Source: Kitasatospora purpeofusca (GTDB lineage: Bacteria > Actinomycetota > Actinomycetes > Streptomycetales > Streptomycetaceae). Taken from it: 64,000 bases of DNA. The translations under genes and the position numbers were made by a program. The stretch is from contig NZ_JODS01000027.1 of assembly GCF_000718025.1 (NCBI RefSeq), positions 33,443-97,442 on the forward strand, read 5' to 3'. The notes under the pieces were generated by a model. The model saw nothing but the letters and a program-made list of their open reading frames with translations. It did not search any database and had not been told where the DNA came from. Shown piece by piece: positions 48,430 to 57,624 of this stretch. The first letter of the stretch is position 1. Every line of letters begins with the position of its first letter.

Positions 48430-51231
48430 TCACCGGGCCTGCGGCACCGCCACTGGGGCGAGCAGTCCCGCCGCGGTCAGTGCCGCGGCGAGGGCGGGCG
48501 GCCCGGCGACGCCGAGCTTCGCGAGCGCCTTGGCCAGCCCGGCCGCCGCCGCCTGCGGACCGGTGCCGAGCCGCTCGCCGATCTCGGCGGGGCCGAGCCC
48601 GGTGGCGGCCAGCCGCGCGATCCGCACCTCCTGCCCGGTCAGCGGACGGCTCCCGGGCCCGTTCGGCGGTCCGCCCGAGCCGGCTCCGGCCGCTCCCGGC
48701 AGCCCGGCGCAGCGATCCGCCCACGGCACCGCACCCAGCTCCCCGAACGTACGACGCGCCGCACCCAGCAGTGCGTCCGCGTCCCGGCATCCCCTGGCGC
48801 GCAACCGGAGGCCGTGCGCCAGCTGCAGCCTGGCGAAGGTGAAGACCCAGCGCCGGGCGCCGGGAACGGCGCAGGCCGCCTCGAACAGGGCATCGGCATG
48901 CCTGTCGTCGGCGGCGATCGACTCCGCCGCGGCCAGCAGGAAGGCGTGGTGGCCGGAGATCTCGTCCATCCGCGCGGCACGGCCGGCCGCGACGTGCGCG
49001 GCCGCCTTCGCCCGGCGCCCGGTCCGCACGGCGGCCTCCACCAGGTCGAGGAACGGCAGGTGGAACCAGGGCAGGCCGGCCGGCAGCTCGCCGGGCCGCA
49101 TCAGGGCGCTGAGCCGGCCGTAGGCGTCCTCGTCGCGCCCGTGCGCGAGGGCCGCCAGCGCGTGCAGGTGGTCGAGCTGGTCCGTGACGAAGCGCATGCC
49201 GGCCCGTTCGGCGACCGGGCGGATCCGCCGGTCTGCCTCGCGCAGGCCTTCCTCGTCGCCCCGCCCGGCCAGGAAGTGCGCGTGGTAGTGCCGGAACAGC
49301 AGGGCGTTGCAGTGGTAGCCGAGCTCCTCGGCCGCCTCGGCCTCGTGCAGACAGGTGGCGTCCTCGTTCCAACGGCCCCGCAGGTAGGCCCGGTAGACCT
49401 CGGCCTTGGCCACGGACCCGCGGGTCGCGTAGCCGTGCTGGCCGGCGAAGCGCCGCCGCAACGGACCGTCGGCGGCGTCCACTGCCGCGGCCGTCCAGAG
49501 CAGCAGCCAGGCTGCGCCGGCCTCCTGACCGCGATTCAGGCCGTCCAGCAGGGCGGTGAGAAGACCGGGCACGCCGTGCGCGGTGCGCGCCGGGTCCGAC
49601 CAGGCCCGGTGGCAGAGCCGGGCGAGCGGGGACACCAGGCCCCGGTACTCGGCGAGCACCTGCCAGGCCCGGGCGTCGCCGGTGTACACGGCGGCGAGCA
49701 GCAGTTTGAAGTACGCCTGCTCGGCGAGCCCGCCGAAAGCCTCCGCGCCGGGCCTGGAGAGCGCCTCGATCGTCCCCGGCAGCAGCTCGACGGACGACGC
49801 GAACTCCACCCGGTGGCTCTGGTCCACGTAGACGACGGCGTACGAGAACAACGGGGCGATGTCAGCGGGGACCGGCCCGCGGCCGATCTCCTCGACCAGC
49901 CGCGCGGTGTGCCGCAACTGACCTCCCCGGGCCGCCGCGACGGCCGCCCAGGTCAGTCGGCGCGCCCGCTCGGCCGGGTCGGCGGTGAGCGCCGCCGAGC
50001 GGTCGAGCAGCAGGGCCGCCTCGGCGTCACCGCCGCGCCGCACCAGCCGGTGGCCGGCCTCCTGGAGGCGGGCCGCGAGGTCGTCGTCGGGGAGCAGCGC
50101 CGCGCTGGACTCGTGCACCAGCCGCCTCGGGTCGTCGGCGGTCAGGCCCTCGGCCAGCAGCCGGTGCGCCTCGCGCTGCCGGGCGCCGGAGGCCCGGGAG
50201 ATGACGGCCCGGCGCACCAGCGGGTGCCGGAAGCCGAGACGGCCGGCCGAGTCGAGCCGGGCCAGCCCGCTGGCCTCCAGCGACTCCAGTACCGGCTCCA
50301 CGTCCTCGCCCACCGCTCGCAGCCAGGCGGCCGAGCCCCCGGACGCCCCCGGCCCGGCCAGGGCGGCCAGCAGCAGGACTCGTTCGGCGGCCCGGGAGAG
50401 TCCGGCCAGGCGGTCCGCGAACAGCCGTTCCAGCCGCCTTCCGAGCGGCAGCTGCTCCGGCAGCGGAACGATCCCGCGCAGCTGGCCGCGGCGCAGCTGG
50501 CGCGGCAGCTCCACCAGGGCGAGCGGATTGCCGCCCGCCTCGTCCAGCAGGCGGGCCGCCGTGGTGCCGGCCAGGCCCGGGTGGCGCAAGTCGAGCAGTT
50601 CCCCGGCCTCCGCGGACGAGAGCGCGCCGACCTCGACCGGGTGCATCGACCAGGCCTCCACCGTCGAGTCCTCGGGCCGGCTGGCGCTGACGATGACGAC
50701 CGGCAGGGCCGCGATCCTCCGGTGCAGGAAGGCGAAGACCGCGATGCTGGAGGAGTCCACCCAGTGCAGGTCGTCGACCAGCAGCAGCAGCGGACGGCTG
50801 CGGGCCGCCGCGGCGAGCAGCGCGAGGGCCGACGCCCCCACGGTGAAGCCGCCCGGCGGCGGACCGGGGCGCAAGCCGAGCGCGTGCTCCAGGACGTCCC
50901 GCTGATGCGGCGGCAGGTCCCCGACCTGTTCGAGGAGGGGCCAGAGGACTTGGTGGAGGCCGCTGAACGCGTACTCGCGCTCCACTTCGGAGCCGACCGC
51001 CCGCAGCACGGTGAACCCGGCCTCGGCCGCTCGGCCGGCGGTCCACTCCAGCAGGGCCGTCTTGCCGATGCCGGCCTCGCCGCGCAGCAGCACCGCCGCC
51101 CCGCCGCCCCCGGTCCGCGCGCCCTCCAGGGCCTCGCTCAGCCGCGCGGTCTGCCCGGCGCGCCCTACCAGCCGTGCCGGTCCCGGCTCCTGGTCCTGGC
51201 TGGCCTGCCCTTGGCGGTGCGTGCTCTCCAC
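48430..51231 (-). CDS. LAL-type regulator: AAA ATPase / TPR-like / LuxR-like C-terminus
   Basis: This 933-residue protein starts at GTG with GGAGGC upstream. It has Walker A GEAGIGKTA (Lys57) and a Walker B-like LLLLVDDLHWVD, followed by a long helical repeat region. The C-terminal helix-turn-helix is atypical: it begins PLTGQEVRIARLAATGLGPA, but the recognition helix is Ala-rich (GTGPQAAAAGLAKALAKLG) and lacks the usual SxxTVxxH. DNA binding may therefore be altered. Family members are large activators of secondary metabolism or sugar genes. The likely target is not clear from the neighbours. Confidence 0.88.
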   Translation of the reverse strand: MESTHRQGQASQDQEPGPARLVGRAGQTARLSEALEGARTGGGGAAVLLRGEAGIGKTALLEWTAGRAAEAGFTVLRAVGSEVEREYAFSGLHQVLWPLLEQVGDLPPHQRDVLEHALGLRPGPPPGGFTVGASALALLAAAARSRPLLLLVDDLHWVDSSSIAVFAFLHRRIAALPVVIVSASRPEDSTVEAWSMHPVEVGALSSAEAGELLDLRHPGLAGTTAARLLDEAGGNPLALVELPRQLRRGQLRGIVPLPEQLPLGRRLERLFADRLAGLSRAAERVLLLAALAGPGASGGSAAWLRAVGEDVEPVLESLEASGLARLDSAGRLGFRHPLVRRAVISRASGARQREAHRLLAEGLTADDPRRLVHESSAALLPDDDLAARLQEAGHRLVRRGGDAEAALLLDRSAALTADPAERARRLTWAAVAAARGGQLRHTARLVEEIGRGPVPADIAPLFSYAVVYVDQSHRVEFASSVELLPGTIEALSRPGAEAFGGLAEQAYFKLLLAAVYTGDARAWQVLAEYRGLVSPLARLCHRAWSDPARTAHGVPGLLTALLDGLNRGQEAGAAWLLLWTAAAVDAADGPLRRRFAGQHGYATRGSVAKAEVYRAYLRGRWNEDATCLHEAEAAEELGYHCNALLFRHYHAHFLAGRGDEEGLREADRRIRPVAERAGMRFVTDQLDHLHALAALAHGRDEDAYGRLSALMRPGELPAGLPWFHLPFLDLVEAAVRTGRRAKAAAHVAAGRAARMDEISGHHAFLLAAAESIAADDRHADALFEAACAVPGARRWVFTFARLQLAHGLRLRARGCRDADALLGAARRTFGELGAVPWADRCAGLPGAAGAGSGGPPNGPGSRPLTGQEVRIARLAATGLGPAEIGERLGTGPQAAAAGLAKALAKLGVAGPPALAAALTAAGLLAPVAVPQAR

Positions 51232-51687
51232 CTGCGTCGTGCCTCCCCGGGGACCCGTCCCCCGGGTCCGTCGTCCTCGTCGGGACCGGACCCGCGAGTG
51301 GCGGCGGCCACCGACCGTCGCACGGCCGACCGAGGTGCCCGGCGGCAGCGCGCGGGCCAGACTACCGGTCGTCCGGCCGGGTCGCGGCCACGGGCGCCGC
51401 GCCCGCGCCCCGGGCCGGACTTGGCGCCCACTTGGCGCGGCGGCGCTGCCCGGGGCCGGCCTGCCGGCGGAGTTCCGGACCGCCGTCCTGGGCGCGACCG
51501 CAGGGGCGGCGCCCCGGGTCGCCCGGGCGGAGTTCGCCGCACTGACCCGCCCGTCGAGTGACTCCGGCCACCGCGGCGCGCCGACGCCGGGCGCTCCGGT
51601 GGCCGGGCGCTCCGGTGGCCGGGCGCCCCGGTGGCCGACGCTCCGGCAGCAAGTGGCTGCCAAGGGGTCCTGTCGACACTGGTCCAC
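51232..51687. other. 456-nt spacer with 16-bp triplicated repeat
   Basis: This is the divergent region between the LAL regulator and the hemerythrin gene. It has no credible gene. A 16-bp unit GGGCGCTCCGGTGGCC occurs at 51589-51604 and 51605-51620, and with one change at 51621-51636. The units lie 50-100 nt before the hemerythrin start and could be iterated binding sites or a simple duplication. Confidence 0.6.
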
Positions 51688-52452
51688 GTGACACCGATCG
51701 ATCAGGCCCAGGCCGGCCTCCACCCCTACACCCGCGAGATGGCGATGATCCACCGGATCTTCCGCCGGGAGTCGCGGCTGATGGCCACCCTCGTCGCCGC
51801 CGTTCCCGCGGGTGACACCGACCGCGCCGACGTCCTCGCGGGCGCCTGGCACCTCTACGTGCTGGGACTGCACGTCCACCACACCGGCGAGGACGAACTG
51901 CTCTGGCCCCCGCTGCGCCCGCGGCTGACGCCCGACGAGGCCGGGCGCCTGGCTCTGGTGGAGGCCCAGCACCAGGCCCTCGACGAGGGACTGGGCAGGA
52001 CCTCCGCGCTGATGGAACGCTGGACGGCCGACCCTTCCGAGGAGACCCGCGGCGCGCTGGTCGCCGCCCTGCGCGACCACCACGACCTGCTCCGCGCCCA
52101 CCTGGACGCCGAGGAGGCGACCGTGATGCCCCTGGTGGCCGCGCACATCGGACCGGAGCAGTGGCGTGCCGTCGGCGAGCGCGGCCTCGCCCGGACCCCG
52201 CGCCACCGGTTGATGATCGCCCTGGGCGCGATCCTGGAGGACGCCTCCGAGAGCGAGCGGGCGGAGTTCCTCGGCCGGCTGCCGCTGCCCGCCCGGCTGC
52301 TCTGGCGCCTGGCCGGGCGGCGCCAGTACCGCCGGGAGATGCAGAGGGTCCGCGGCGACCTCACCGGGGCCCCGCCGGCCGGCGCGGACGCGGACGCCGT
52401 CGCGAGTGCGGCGGTCGGCGCGACGCGCCGCCCGGGAGTGTCCGGGCCGTGA
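51688..52452 (+). CDS. Hemerythrin-domain protein
   Basis: This 254-residue protein starts most simply at GTG 51688; no strong ribosome-binding site is visible and the frame is open further upstream to 51631. It is a four-helix HHE/hemerythrin-like domain: HRIFRRE, then LHVHHTGEDELLWPPL, HQALDEGL and HHDLLRAHLDAEEATVMPL supply the His/Glu ligands of a di-iron site. The C-terminal 60 residues are a basic and Ala-rich tail. Oxygen, NO or iron sensing or storage is the family role. It overlaps the next gene by one base (TGATG region). Confidence 0.85.
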   Translation: MTPIDQAQAGLHPYTREMAMIHRIFRRESRLMATLVAAVPAGDTDRADVLAGAWHLYVLGLHVHHTGEDELLWPPLRPRLTPDEAGRLALVEAQHQALDEGLGRTSALMERWTADPSEETRGALVAALRDHHDLLRAHLDAEEATVMPLVAAHIGPEQWRAVGERGLARTPRHRLMIALGAILEDASESERAEFLGRLPLPARLLWRLAGRRQYRREMQRVRGDLTGAPPAGADADAVASAAVGATRRPGVSGP

Positions 52453-52757
52453 TGACCGGTGACCAGCCCGTCCTCCGGACCGGACCGGTGCGGACGACGG
52501 CGTGGACCGGGCCGGCCGATGTGACCTTCGGCCGCCACCCGGAGCACGGCATCGTGGCGGCCGACCGCACCGCCGGGGCCAACGCGTCCTGGATGCTCCA
52601 GCGGCTCGGCTTCCACGAAATCCCCGGCCGTTCCGGCCTCTACGCCCTCGCCGACCCGTTCCACGACGGCGTCGCCCGCACCGCGGCCGCGGTCACGCTG
52701 ATGCGCCGGGCCGGATACCGGGTCGCCGGTGACAGCGCCTTCGACGGCTCCCACTGA
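52452..52757 (+). CDS. Small conserved-looking actinobacterial protein, hemerythrin partner
   Basis: This 101-residue protein has its ATG overlapping the hemerythrin stop, so the two are translationally coupled. The sequence (HGIVAADRTAGANASWMLQR then LGFHEIPGRSGLYALADP) resembles small actinobacterial proteins of unknown function that are predicted to be alpha/beta. No motif gives a function. Tight coupling suggests work with the hemerythrin protein. Confidence 0.65.
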   Translation: MTGDQPVLRTGPVRTTAWTGPADVTFGRHPEHGIVAADRTAGANASWMLQRLGFHEIPGRSGLYALADPFHDGVARTAAAVTLMRRAGYRVAGDSAFDGSH

Positions 52758-52868
52758 CCGCTGGGGGCCCTCCGCGGCCCTGAGCCCGGCAGCCGTGACG
52801 CACCGCGGATCGACCGTGACCCGCCCGTGCCACCGCACCGCACCACCCGTCCGCGCAACCGGTCCGCG

Positions 52869-55800
52869 CTACCGGTCGGCGAAGGTCGGCGCGGTGCGGG
52901 GAGCAGGTATCACCGGTCGATCGGCGGTCAGCGCCGCCGCCCCCGCCCGGGCGTCCGCGGCAAGGTGCTCGGCGCCCCACTGCAGGGCGACCTCCTCCGC
53001 CCGGGCGTAGGCCAGCCGGGCGGCCGGAATGTCGCCGAGCAGGACGTTCACCTCGGCCAGCGCCAGCGCGAGCGGCCGGGTGCAGAAGCCCCCCGTGGCG
53101 GCCGATCCCAGCTGGTCCTGCAACGACACCAGGCGGGGAACGAGTTCGGCTGCCGCCCGCCGGTCGCCCAGCAGGCAGGCCAGCTTGGCCCGGGCTCCGA
53201 GCCGGACCCCGAAGAAGTGGTCGGCGGTCGGCACCGGGGCGAGCCGGACCGCCCGGGCCTCGTCCAGCTTGCCCTGCAGGGCCAGGACGACGGCGAACGC
53301 CTCCCCGCCGAGCACACCCCAGGTGTCGTAGAGCACCCGCATGTGCGGCTCCAGTTCCTCCACCCGGCCCTGGCCGAGCCGGACGGCGACCAGCCCGCGG
53401 TCGTAGAGGTCGGCGCCGTGCCAGGCGTTCCCGCCGTGCAGCCGCGCCCGGACCCGCCCGTACAGCCGCTCCGCCTCTTCGAACTCGCCACGCGCGTGGG
53501 CGAGCATCGCCAGGGTCGCGGTGCTGGTGGCCTCCGCCTCGGGCATCCCGTACCGCCGGGCGATCTCCACCCCGCGCTCGGCGTGTTCGCGTACGGCCTC
53601 GGCGTCGTTGCAGACGGCGGCGATCCGCGCGTCGACGTGCTCGCACACCCACCGGTAGGCCGGGAGCTCGTGCTCCTCGGTCAGGTCCCGCAGCTCGGCG
53701 ATCGCCAAGCCGCGGCGCTCGCCCTGGAACTCGTGGGGCATCAGCCGCGTCATCGTGGTGAGTGCCGCGGCGAGCAGGCCCGGATCGCCCGCGGCACGCG
53801 CGATCCGCAGCTGGCGTTCGGCGGCCTCCAGGGCCGGGCCGGGAGCGGTGCCGGCCAGCTCCTCGACCATCCGTTGCAGCAGCCCGGCGGTCACCGCGGG
53901 TTCCAGGTCCTCCCGGGCGGCCAGCCGTTCGAGGGTCTCGACGGTTCTGCGGTCGGTCTCCCGGTGGGGCCGGGTGAACCAGGGCGTCGGCTCGGTCCAG
54001 GCCGCGTGGGCGACGGCCAGCAGGTCGTCGCGCGCCACGAGGCGGGCGACCGACACCGCCCGCTCCCTGGTCCGCAGGGCGGCCTCGGCCGCACCGGCCC
54101 TGACCTGCAGTCGCAGCAGCCTGCCGAGCAGGCCGACGAGCCGCCCGGCCCGCTCGGCCTCCGACCCGGGGAGCACGTCCGCCGCGTCGATCGCCCACTG
54201 GAGCAGCTCCGCCGCCACATCGTGCGCCAGCCGGTGCTCCGCCCGGTCGGCGGCACGCAGCGCGCAGTCGACGGCCTGCCGGGCACGGGCCTCCTCCCGG
54301 GAGCGGGCGGCGTGCCGGGCCAGGCCGGCCCAGTCCTCGGGGCGCAGCCGTTCGAGGGCCGTGGCGAGACGGCCGTGCAGGACATGGCGGTGGACCGACG
54401 CGAGCTCGCCGTCCAGGATCTCGTGCAGCAGAGGGTGGGCGAGTCGGACCCGGCCCGGAGCGCTCTCCGTCAGCAGCCCGGCGGCCAGCAGTCCGGCCGG
54501 TACGGCGCTCGGCGGGGCGGCAGTCGGCGGTACGGCAGTCGGCGGTACGGGGCTCGGAGGTGCGGAGGAATCCGGCGAGGAATCGAGGGCCGCGGCCGCG
54601 ACGAGGAGCGCCGTCTCCTCCTCGCCTCCGCAGAGCGCCGCGAGGTCCAGCAACCGCCGTTCCGGCGCCGACCTGCGCGCCAGCCTGCGGAGCAGCACCT
54701 CCCTCGGCCCCGGGGGCAGGTCACCGGCCGAGGCGGGCGCGCCCGCCTCCCCCCACAACCGGGCGGCTTGCACCAAGTGGTGCGGATTGCCGCCGCTCTG
54801 CTCGGTCAGGGCCGCGACCGCCTCGGCGGCGACGGGGACGCCCGCCACCGCCCGGACCAGCGCGGCGGCCTCCGCCGCGGGCAGCCCCCGCAGGTCGAGC
54901 CGGTGGGGGTCACACGCGGCCAGCTCGTCGAGCAGCGGTGTCAGCCGCTGCCCGCCGTCGTCCGGACGGAAGGCGGCGACGACCAGCACCGGCACACCGC
55001 GCAGCGAGGCGGCGAGGCCGAGGAGCGCGAGGGTCTGCGCGTCGGCCCGCCCGAGGTCGTCGATCACGACGGCGAGCGGGCCTCGCGCGGCGGCACCGGT
55101 GAGCCGGTCCCGGAAGTCGGCGTGCAGACGGGCCCGGGCCGCGGTCGCGTCCGCGGTCGCCGCGGCGCCGCCCGCGGGTGGTGGGGCGAGCAGGTCGTCG
55201 ACCGGGCCCGGGGCAGCCGGCGGGGCGAGCCGCGCGAGTGCGGTGAGGGCCTGGACCCAGCCGCCGACCGGTGCCGTGGCGGGGTCGTCGGGGCAGCTAC
55301 CGGTCACGACCGTCCAACCGTCCGCGCGGAGCAGCGCGGTGTACCGGTCGAGCAGAGCGGTCTTGCCGACACCCGCGTTCCCGCTCACCAGCACCACTCC
55401 CCCGGTACGGGTGGCGTCCCGGGCCACCGCCCGGAGCCCGTCCAACTCGTCCTCCCGGCCGAGGAACCGGGCCACCGGGCACGGACGGTCCTCCACGTCG
55501 GCCTCGGCCGGTGCCACGTCGGCGGATGCCCCATCAGCGGGCGCCGTCCCGGCGGGAGACCGGTCCACGGGTGCTGTCCCGGCCACGGCCGGCCCGCTCC
55601 CGGCGTGCCCGGGCACGGCCTGCCGCAGTACGTCGAACCGCCCGTTCAGGATGGCCGGTTCGAGCTCGGCGAGGGCCGGTCCGGGATCGAGGCCGAGCTC
55701 CTGGACGATCGCCGTCCGGGCACGGCGCAGGGTCAGCAGGGCGTCCGCCTGCCGGCCGGTCGCCCATTGGGCGAGGGCGAGCAGCCGCCACCCCTCCTCC

Positions 55801-56378
55801 CGCAGCGGGTCCGCGCGCACCAACTCCTCGGCGGTCGGTACCACTTCCGCCGGCCGCCCGGCCCGCAACCCCGCCGCGGCGGCCAGTTCCTGTGCGGCCA
55901 ACCGCAGTTCGCCCAGCCGCGCCACCTCGGCGAGCGCCCAGTCCTGATCCGCCCACTCCTGGTACGCGGGGCCCCGCCACCAGCCGAGCGCCTCCGTCAG
56001 GCGCCGGTGGGCGGCACCCGGTTCGGCGTCCCGCGCCTCGCGCACCACGGCCTCGAACCGCCACGCGTCGACGGCCTCCGCCGGCAGCCGTACCGCGTAG
56101 CCGGGCGGGGCGCTGAGCAGCACCCCGGAGGCCGACCGCGGCGGACGATCGGGCTCCAGCACCCGGCGCAGGTTGGAGATGTAGGGATGCAGGGAGGCCA
56201 GGGCCTGGCGGGGAGGAGTACTCGGCCACAGAGTGTCGACGATCCGGTCGACGGACACCACCTGGCCCCGGCCGATCAGCAACAGCGCCAGCACGGAACG
56301 CTGTTGGGGCCGGCCGAGCACCAGCCGCTCCCCACCGACGGCTGCCTCCATCGGTCCCAGCACGCGCACACCAAGCAT
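52869..56378 (-). CDS. SARP/AfsR-type regulator: OmpR-like DNA-binding, BTAD, ATPase, TPR
   Basis: This is a 1169-residue protein. Residues 1-95 are an OmpR-type winged helix (LGPMEAAVGGERLVLGRPQQ ... SLHPYISNLRRVL). About 95-245 is a bacterial transcriptional activation domain. An ATPase region carries Walker A VSGNAGVGKTALLDR (Lys339). A long helical TPR-like region fills the rest. Large SARPs of this type activate antibiotic or stress genes. No biosynthetic cluster is visible in the window, so the target may be remote. The ATG has a TAGGTT-like -10 about 13 nt upstream and no ribosome-binding site, which fits a leaderless message. Confidence 0.92.
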   Translation of the reverse strand: MLGVRVLGPMEAAVGGERLVLGRPQQRSVLALLLIGRGQVVSVDRIVDTLWPSTPPRQALASLHPYISNLRRVLEPDRPPRSASGVLLSAPPGYAVRLPAEAVDAWRFEAVVREARDAEPGAAHRRLTEALGWWRGPAYQEWADQDWALAEVARLGELRLAAQELAAAAGLRAGRPAEVVPTAEELVRADPLREEGWRLLALAQWATGRQADALLTLRRARTAIVQELGLDPGPALAELEPAILNGRFDVLRQAVPGHAGSGPAVAGTAPVDRSPAGTAPADGASADVAPAEADVEDRPCPVARFLGREDELDGLRAVARDATRTGGVVLVSGNAGVGKTALLDRYTALLRADGWTVVTGSCPDDPATAPVGGWVQALTALARLAPPAAPGPVDDLLAPPPAGGAAATADATAARARLHADFRDRLTGAAARGPLAVVIDDLGRADAQTLALLGLAASLRGVPVLVVAAFRPDDGGQRLTPLLDELAACDPHRLDLRGLPAAEAAALVRAVAGVPVAAEAVAALTEQSGGNPHHLVQAARLWGEAGAPASAGDLPPGPREVLLRRLARRSAPERRLLDLAALCGGEEETALLVAAAALDSSPDSSAPPSPVPPTAVPPTAAPPSAVPAGLLAAGLLTESAPGRVRLAHPLLHEILDGELASVHRHVLHGRLATALERLRPEDWAGLARHAARSREEARARQAVDCALRAADRAEHRLAHDVAAELLQWAIDAADVLPGSEAERAGRLVGLLGRLLRLQVRAGAAEAALRTRERAVSVARLVARDDLLAVAHAAWTEPTPWFTRPHRETDRRTVETLERLAAREDLEPAVTAGLLQRMVEELAGTAPGPALEAAERQLRIARAAGDPGLLAAALTTMTRLMPHEFQGERRGLAIAELRDLTEEHELPAYRWVCEHVDARIAAVCNDAEAVREHAERGVEIARRYGMPEAEATSTATLAMLAHARGEFEEAERLYGRVRARLHGGNAWHGADLYDRGLVAVRLGQGRVEELEPHMRVLYDTWGVLGGEAFAVVLALQGKLDEARAVRLAPVPTADHFFGVRLGARAKLACLLGDRRAAAELVPRLVSLQDQLGSAATGGFCTRPLALALAEVNVLLGDIPAARLAYARAEEVALQWGAEHLAADARAGAAALTADRPVIPAPRTAPTFADR

Positions 56379-56616
56379 GACGAATCAACCTACCGAACAG
56401 CTGTCTGATGGCCGGGGAGGCCGTTCCGGGAACCCGGCGTGTCGCACCTGGCCGCCCGGACCGCCCCGACACCCCGCGGACGCCCCACGGAGACGGTCCC
56501 GCCATCCCCGAAGCCCCCGGTTCTCGCTGCACGGACGCCAACAGGCCGGTCCGGACCTCCCCCGAGGGGCTATGAAACCACGGATCCGGCGTTCCCCCTC
56601 AATCCCCGCCACACCC

Positions 56617-56638
56617 TGACTGACCTGCACATCAGTCA
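56617..56638. promoter_or_regulatory. Inverted repeat in the SARP upstream region
   Basis: TGACTGA-8nt-TCAGTCA has perfect 7-bp arms in a locally AT-richer patch about 240 nt upstream of the SARP start. The rest of 56379-56862 has no credible gene. It may be an operator for the SARP gene or for a promoter facing the other way. Confidence 0.4.
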
Positions 56639-56862
56639 CCCGGACCGGCCGGACGCGAACGGCCCGCCGGGGCCAAGGTCCACCGTCCCCGGGCCGTCCC
56701 GGCCCGGGCCCTCGGCCCGCCCGGATCCCCGGTGTCCCGTCCCCGGCCGAGGCGCTGGGACACCCGCTGGGACCGGCGGTCGGGCCATCGGCGACGGCGG
56801 ATCCGGTGCGACGCCCGGGGCGGACGCCGAGCCGCCGGACAGGACCTGCCCGACCTCGCCCG

Positions 56863-57201
56863 TCAGCCACCGGAGGGGGGGTGCCGGGGTGCGGGCCGAG
56901 CAGCGCCCGGGCGGAACGGCGGGGCGATCCCATGGCCCGGGAGGGTGAGAGGGAAGTCGTACAGTGCCGCCACGCCGCCGGCGGCGTCGGCGCCGCGGAG
57001 GGGGGCGAGCAGGTCACCGAACGTCGCCGGGGCGAGCGGTTCGTCGGTGACAGCGTGGCCCGGCGGGCGGCGAACGCCTCGGCGCGTTCGGGGCCGGCGA
57101 CCGGGGGAAGCGGGCCGACATCGATCAGGCCGGTGACGTCCGGTCGGCCTGACGGCGCGACCTCGGCATCGGCGACGTCCAGGTGCGCCAGTCGCTGTGA
57201 T
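56863..57201 (-). pseudogene. Frameshifted coding remnant, unrecognised
   Basis: Two minus-strand frames in succession look protein-like. First comes LDVADAEVAPSGRPDVTGLI and VGPLPPVAGPERAEAFAARR, and then, in a different frame, VTDEPLAPATFGDLLAPLRG and GVAALYDFPLTLPGHGIAPP, ending at a stop at 56863. The switch point is near 57055. Codon bias is good on both sides, so this is probably one decayed gene or a sequencing frameshift. I do not recognise the family. Confidence 0.35.
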
Positions 57202-57498
57202 TCGAGTCTCGGGATGGAACATCGGACGGAAAGGACCCCTGAGAACGCCGTGCTCCACCGGTGCGGGTCCGGTCGGGACCCGCCGGCGCCGAGCAGTCGC
57301 TGGGTTGTCGGCTGCTGGTCCGTGGTGGAGCCGGCGTCGGCGCGGAGCCGGGTTCCGGCTGCGGCCTGGGGTGCTCCTGGCAGCGGGTCTGCTGCTGAGC
57401 GGGGGCTCGTGCTCCGCCGGCTCGGGTGTCTTCCCGGCGGTGTCGAGCGGTGGAGGGGCGTCCTGCGGCCGGCGGGTCGGCCGGGCGGCGGGACCGTC

Positions 57499-57533
57499 CC
57501 TGCGGCCGACCCGCCCCACGGGTCGGCCGCAGG
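57499..57533. terminator. 14-bp perfect hairpin downstream of the protease gene
   Basis: The arms 57499-57512 and 57520-57533 are perfectly complementary, with a 7-nt loop. It lies about 90 nt past the stop of the minus-strand protease gene. Confidence 0.65.
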
Positions 57534-57573
57534 CTGCCGCGTTCGCTGCTGCCCAGCGTGGACGCGGCAGCCC

Positions 57574-57610
57574 CGTGGCCGGCGCCGCCCCACAGCAGGG
57601 GCCGGCCACG
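57574..57610. terminator. Second hairpin directly at the protease gene end
   Basis: The arms 57574-57583 and 57601-57610 are complementary (10 bp), with a 17-nt loop. It begins 14 nt after the stop at 57625. Together with 57499-57533 it makes a tandem terminator. Confidence 0.6.
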
Positions 57611-57624
57611 GAGTGCGGGGGGGG

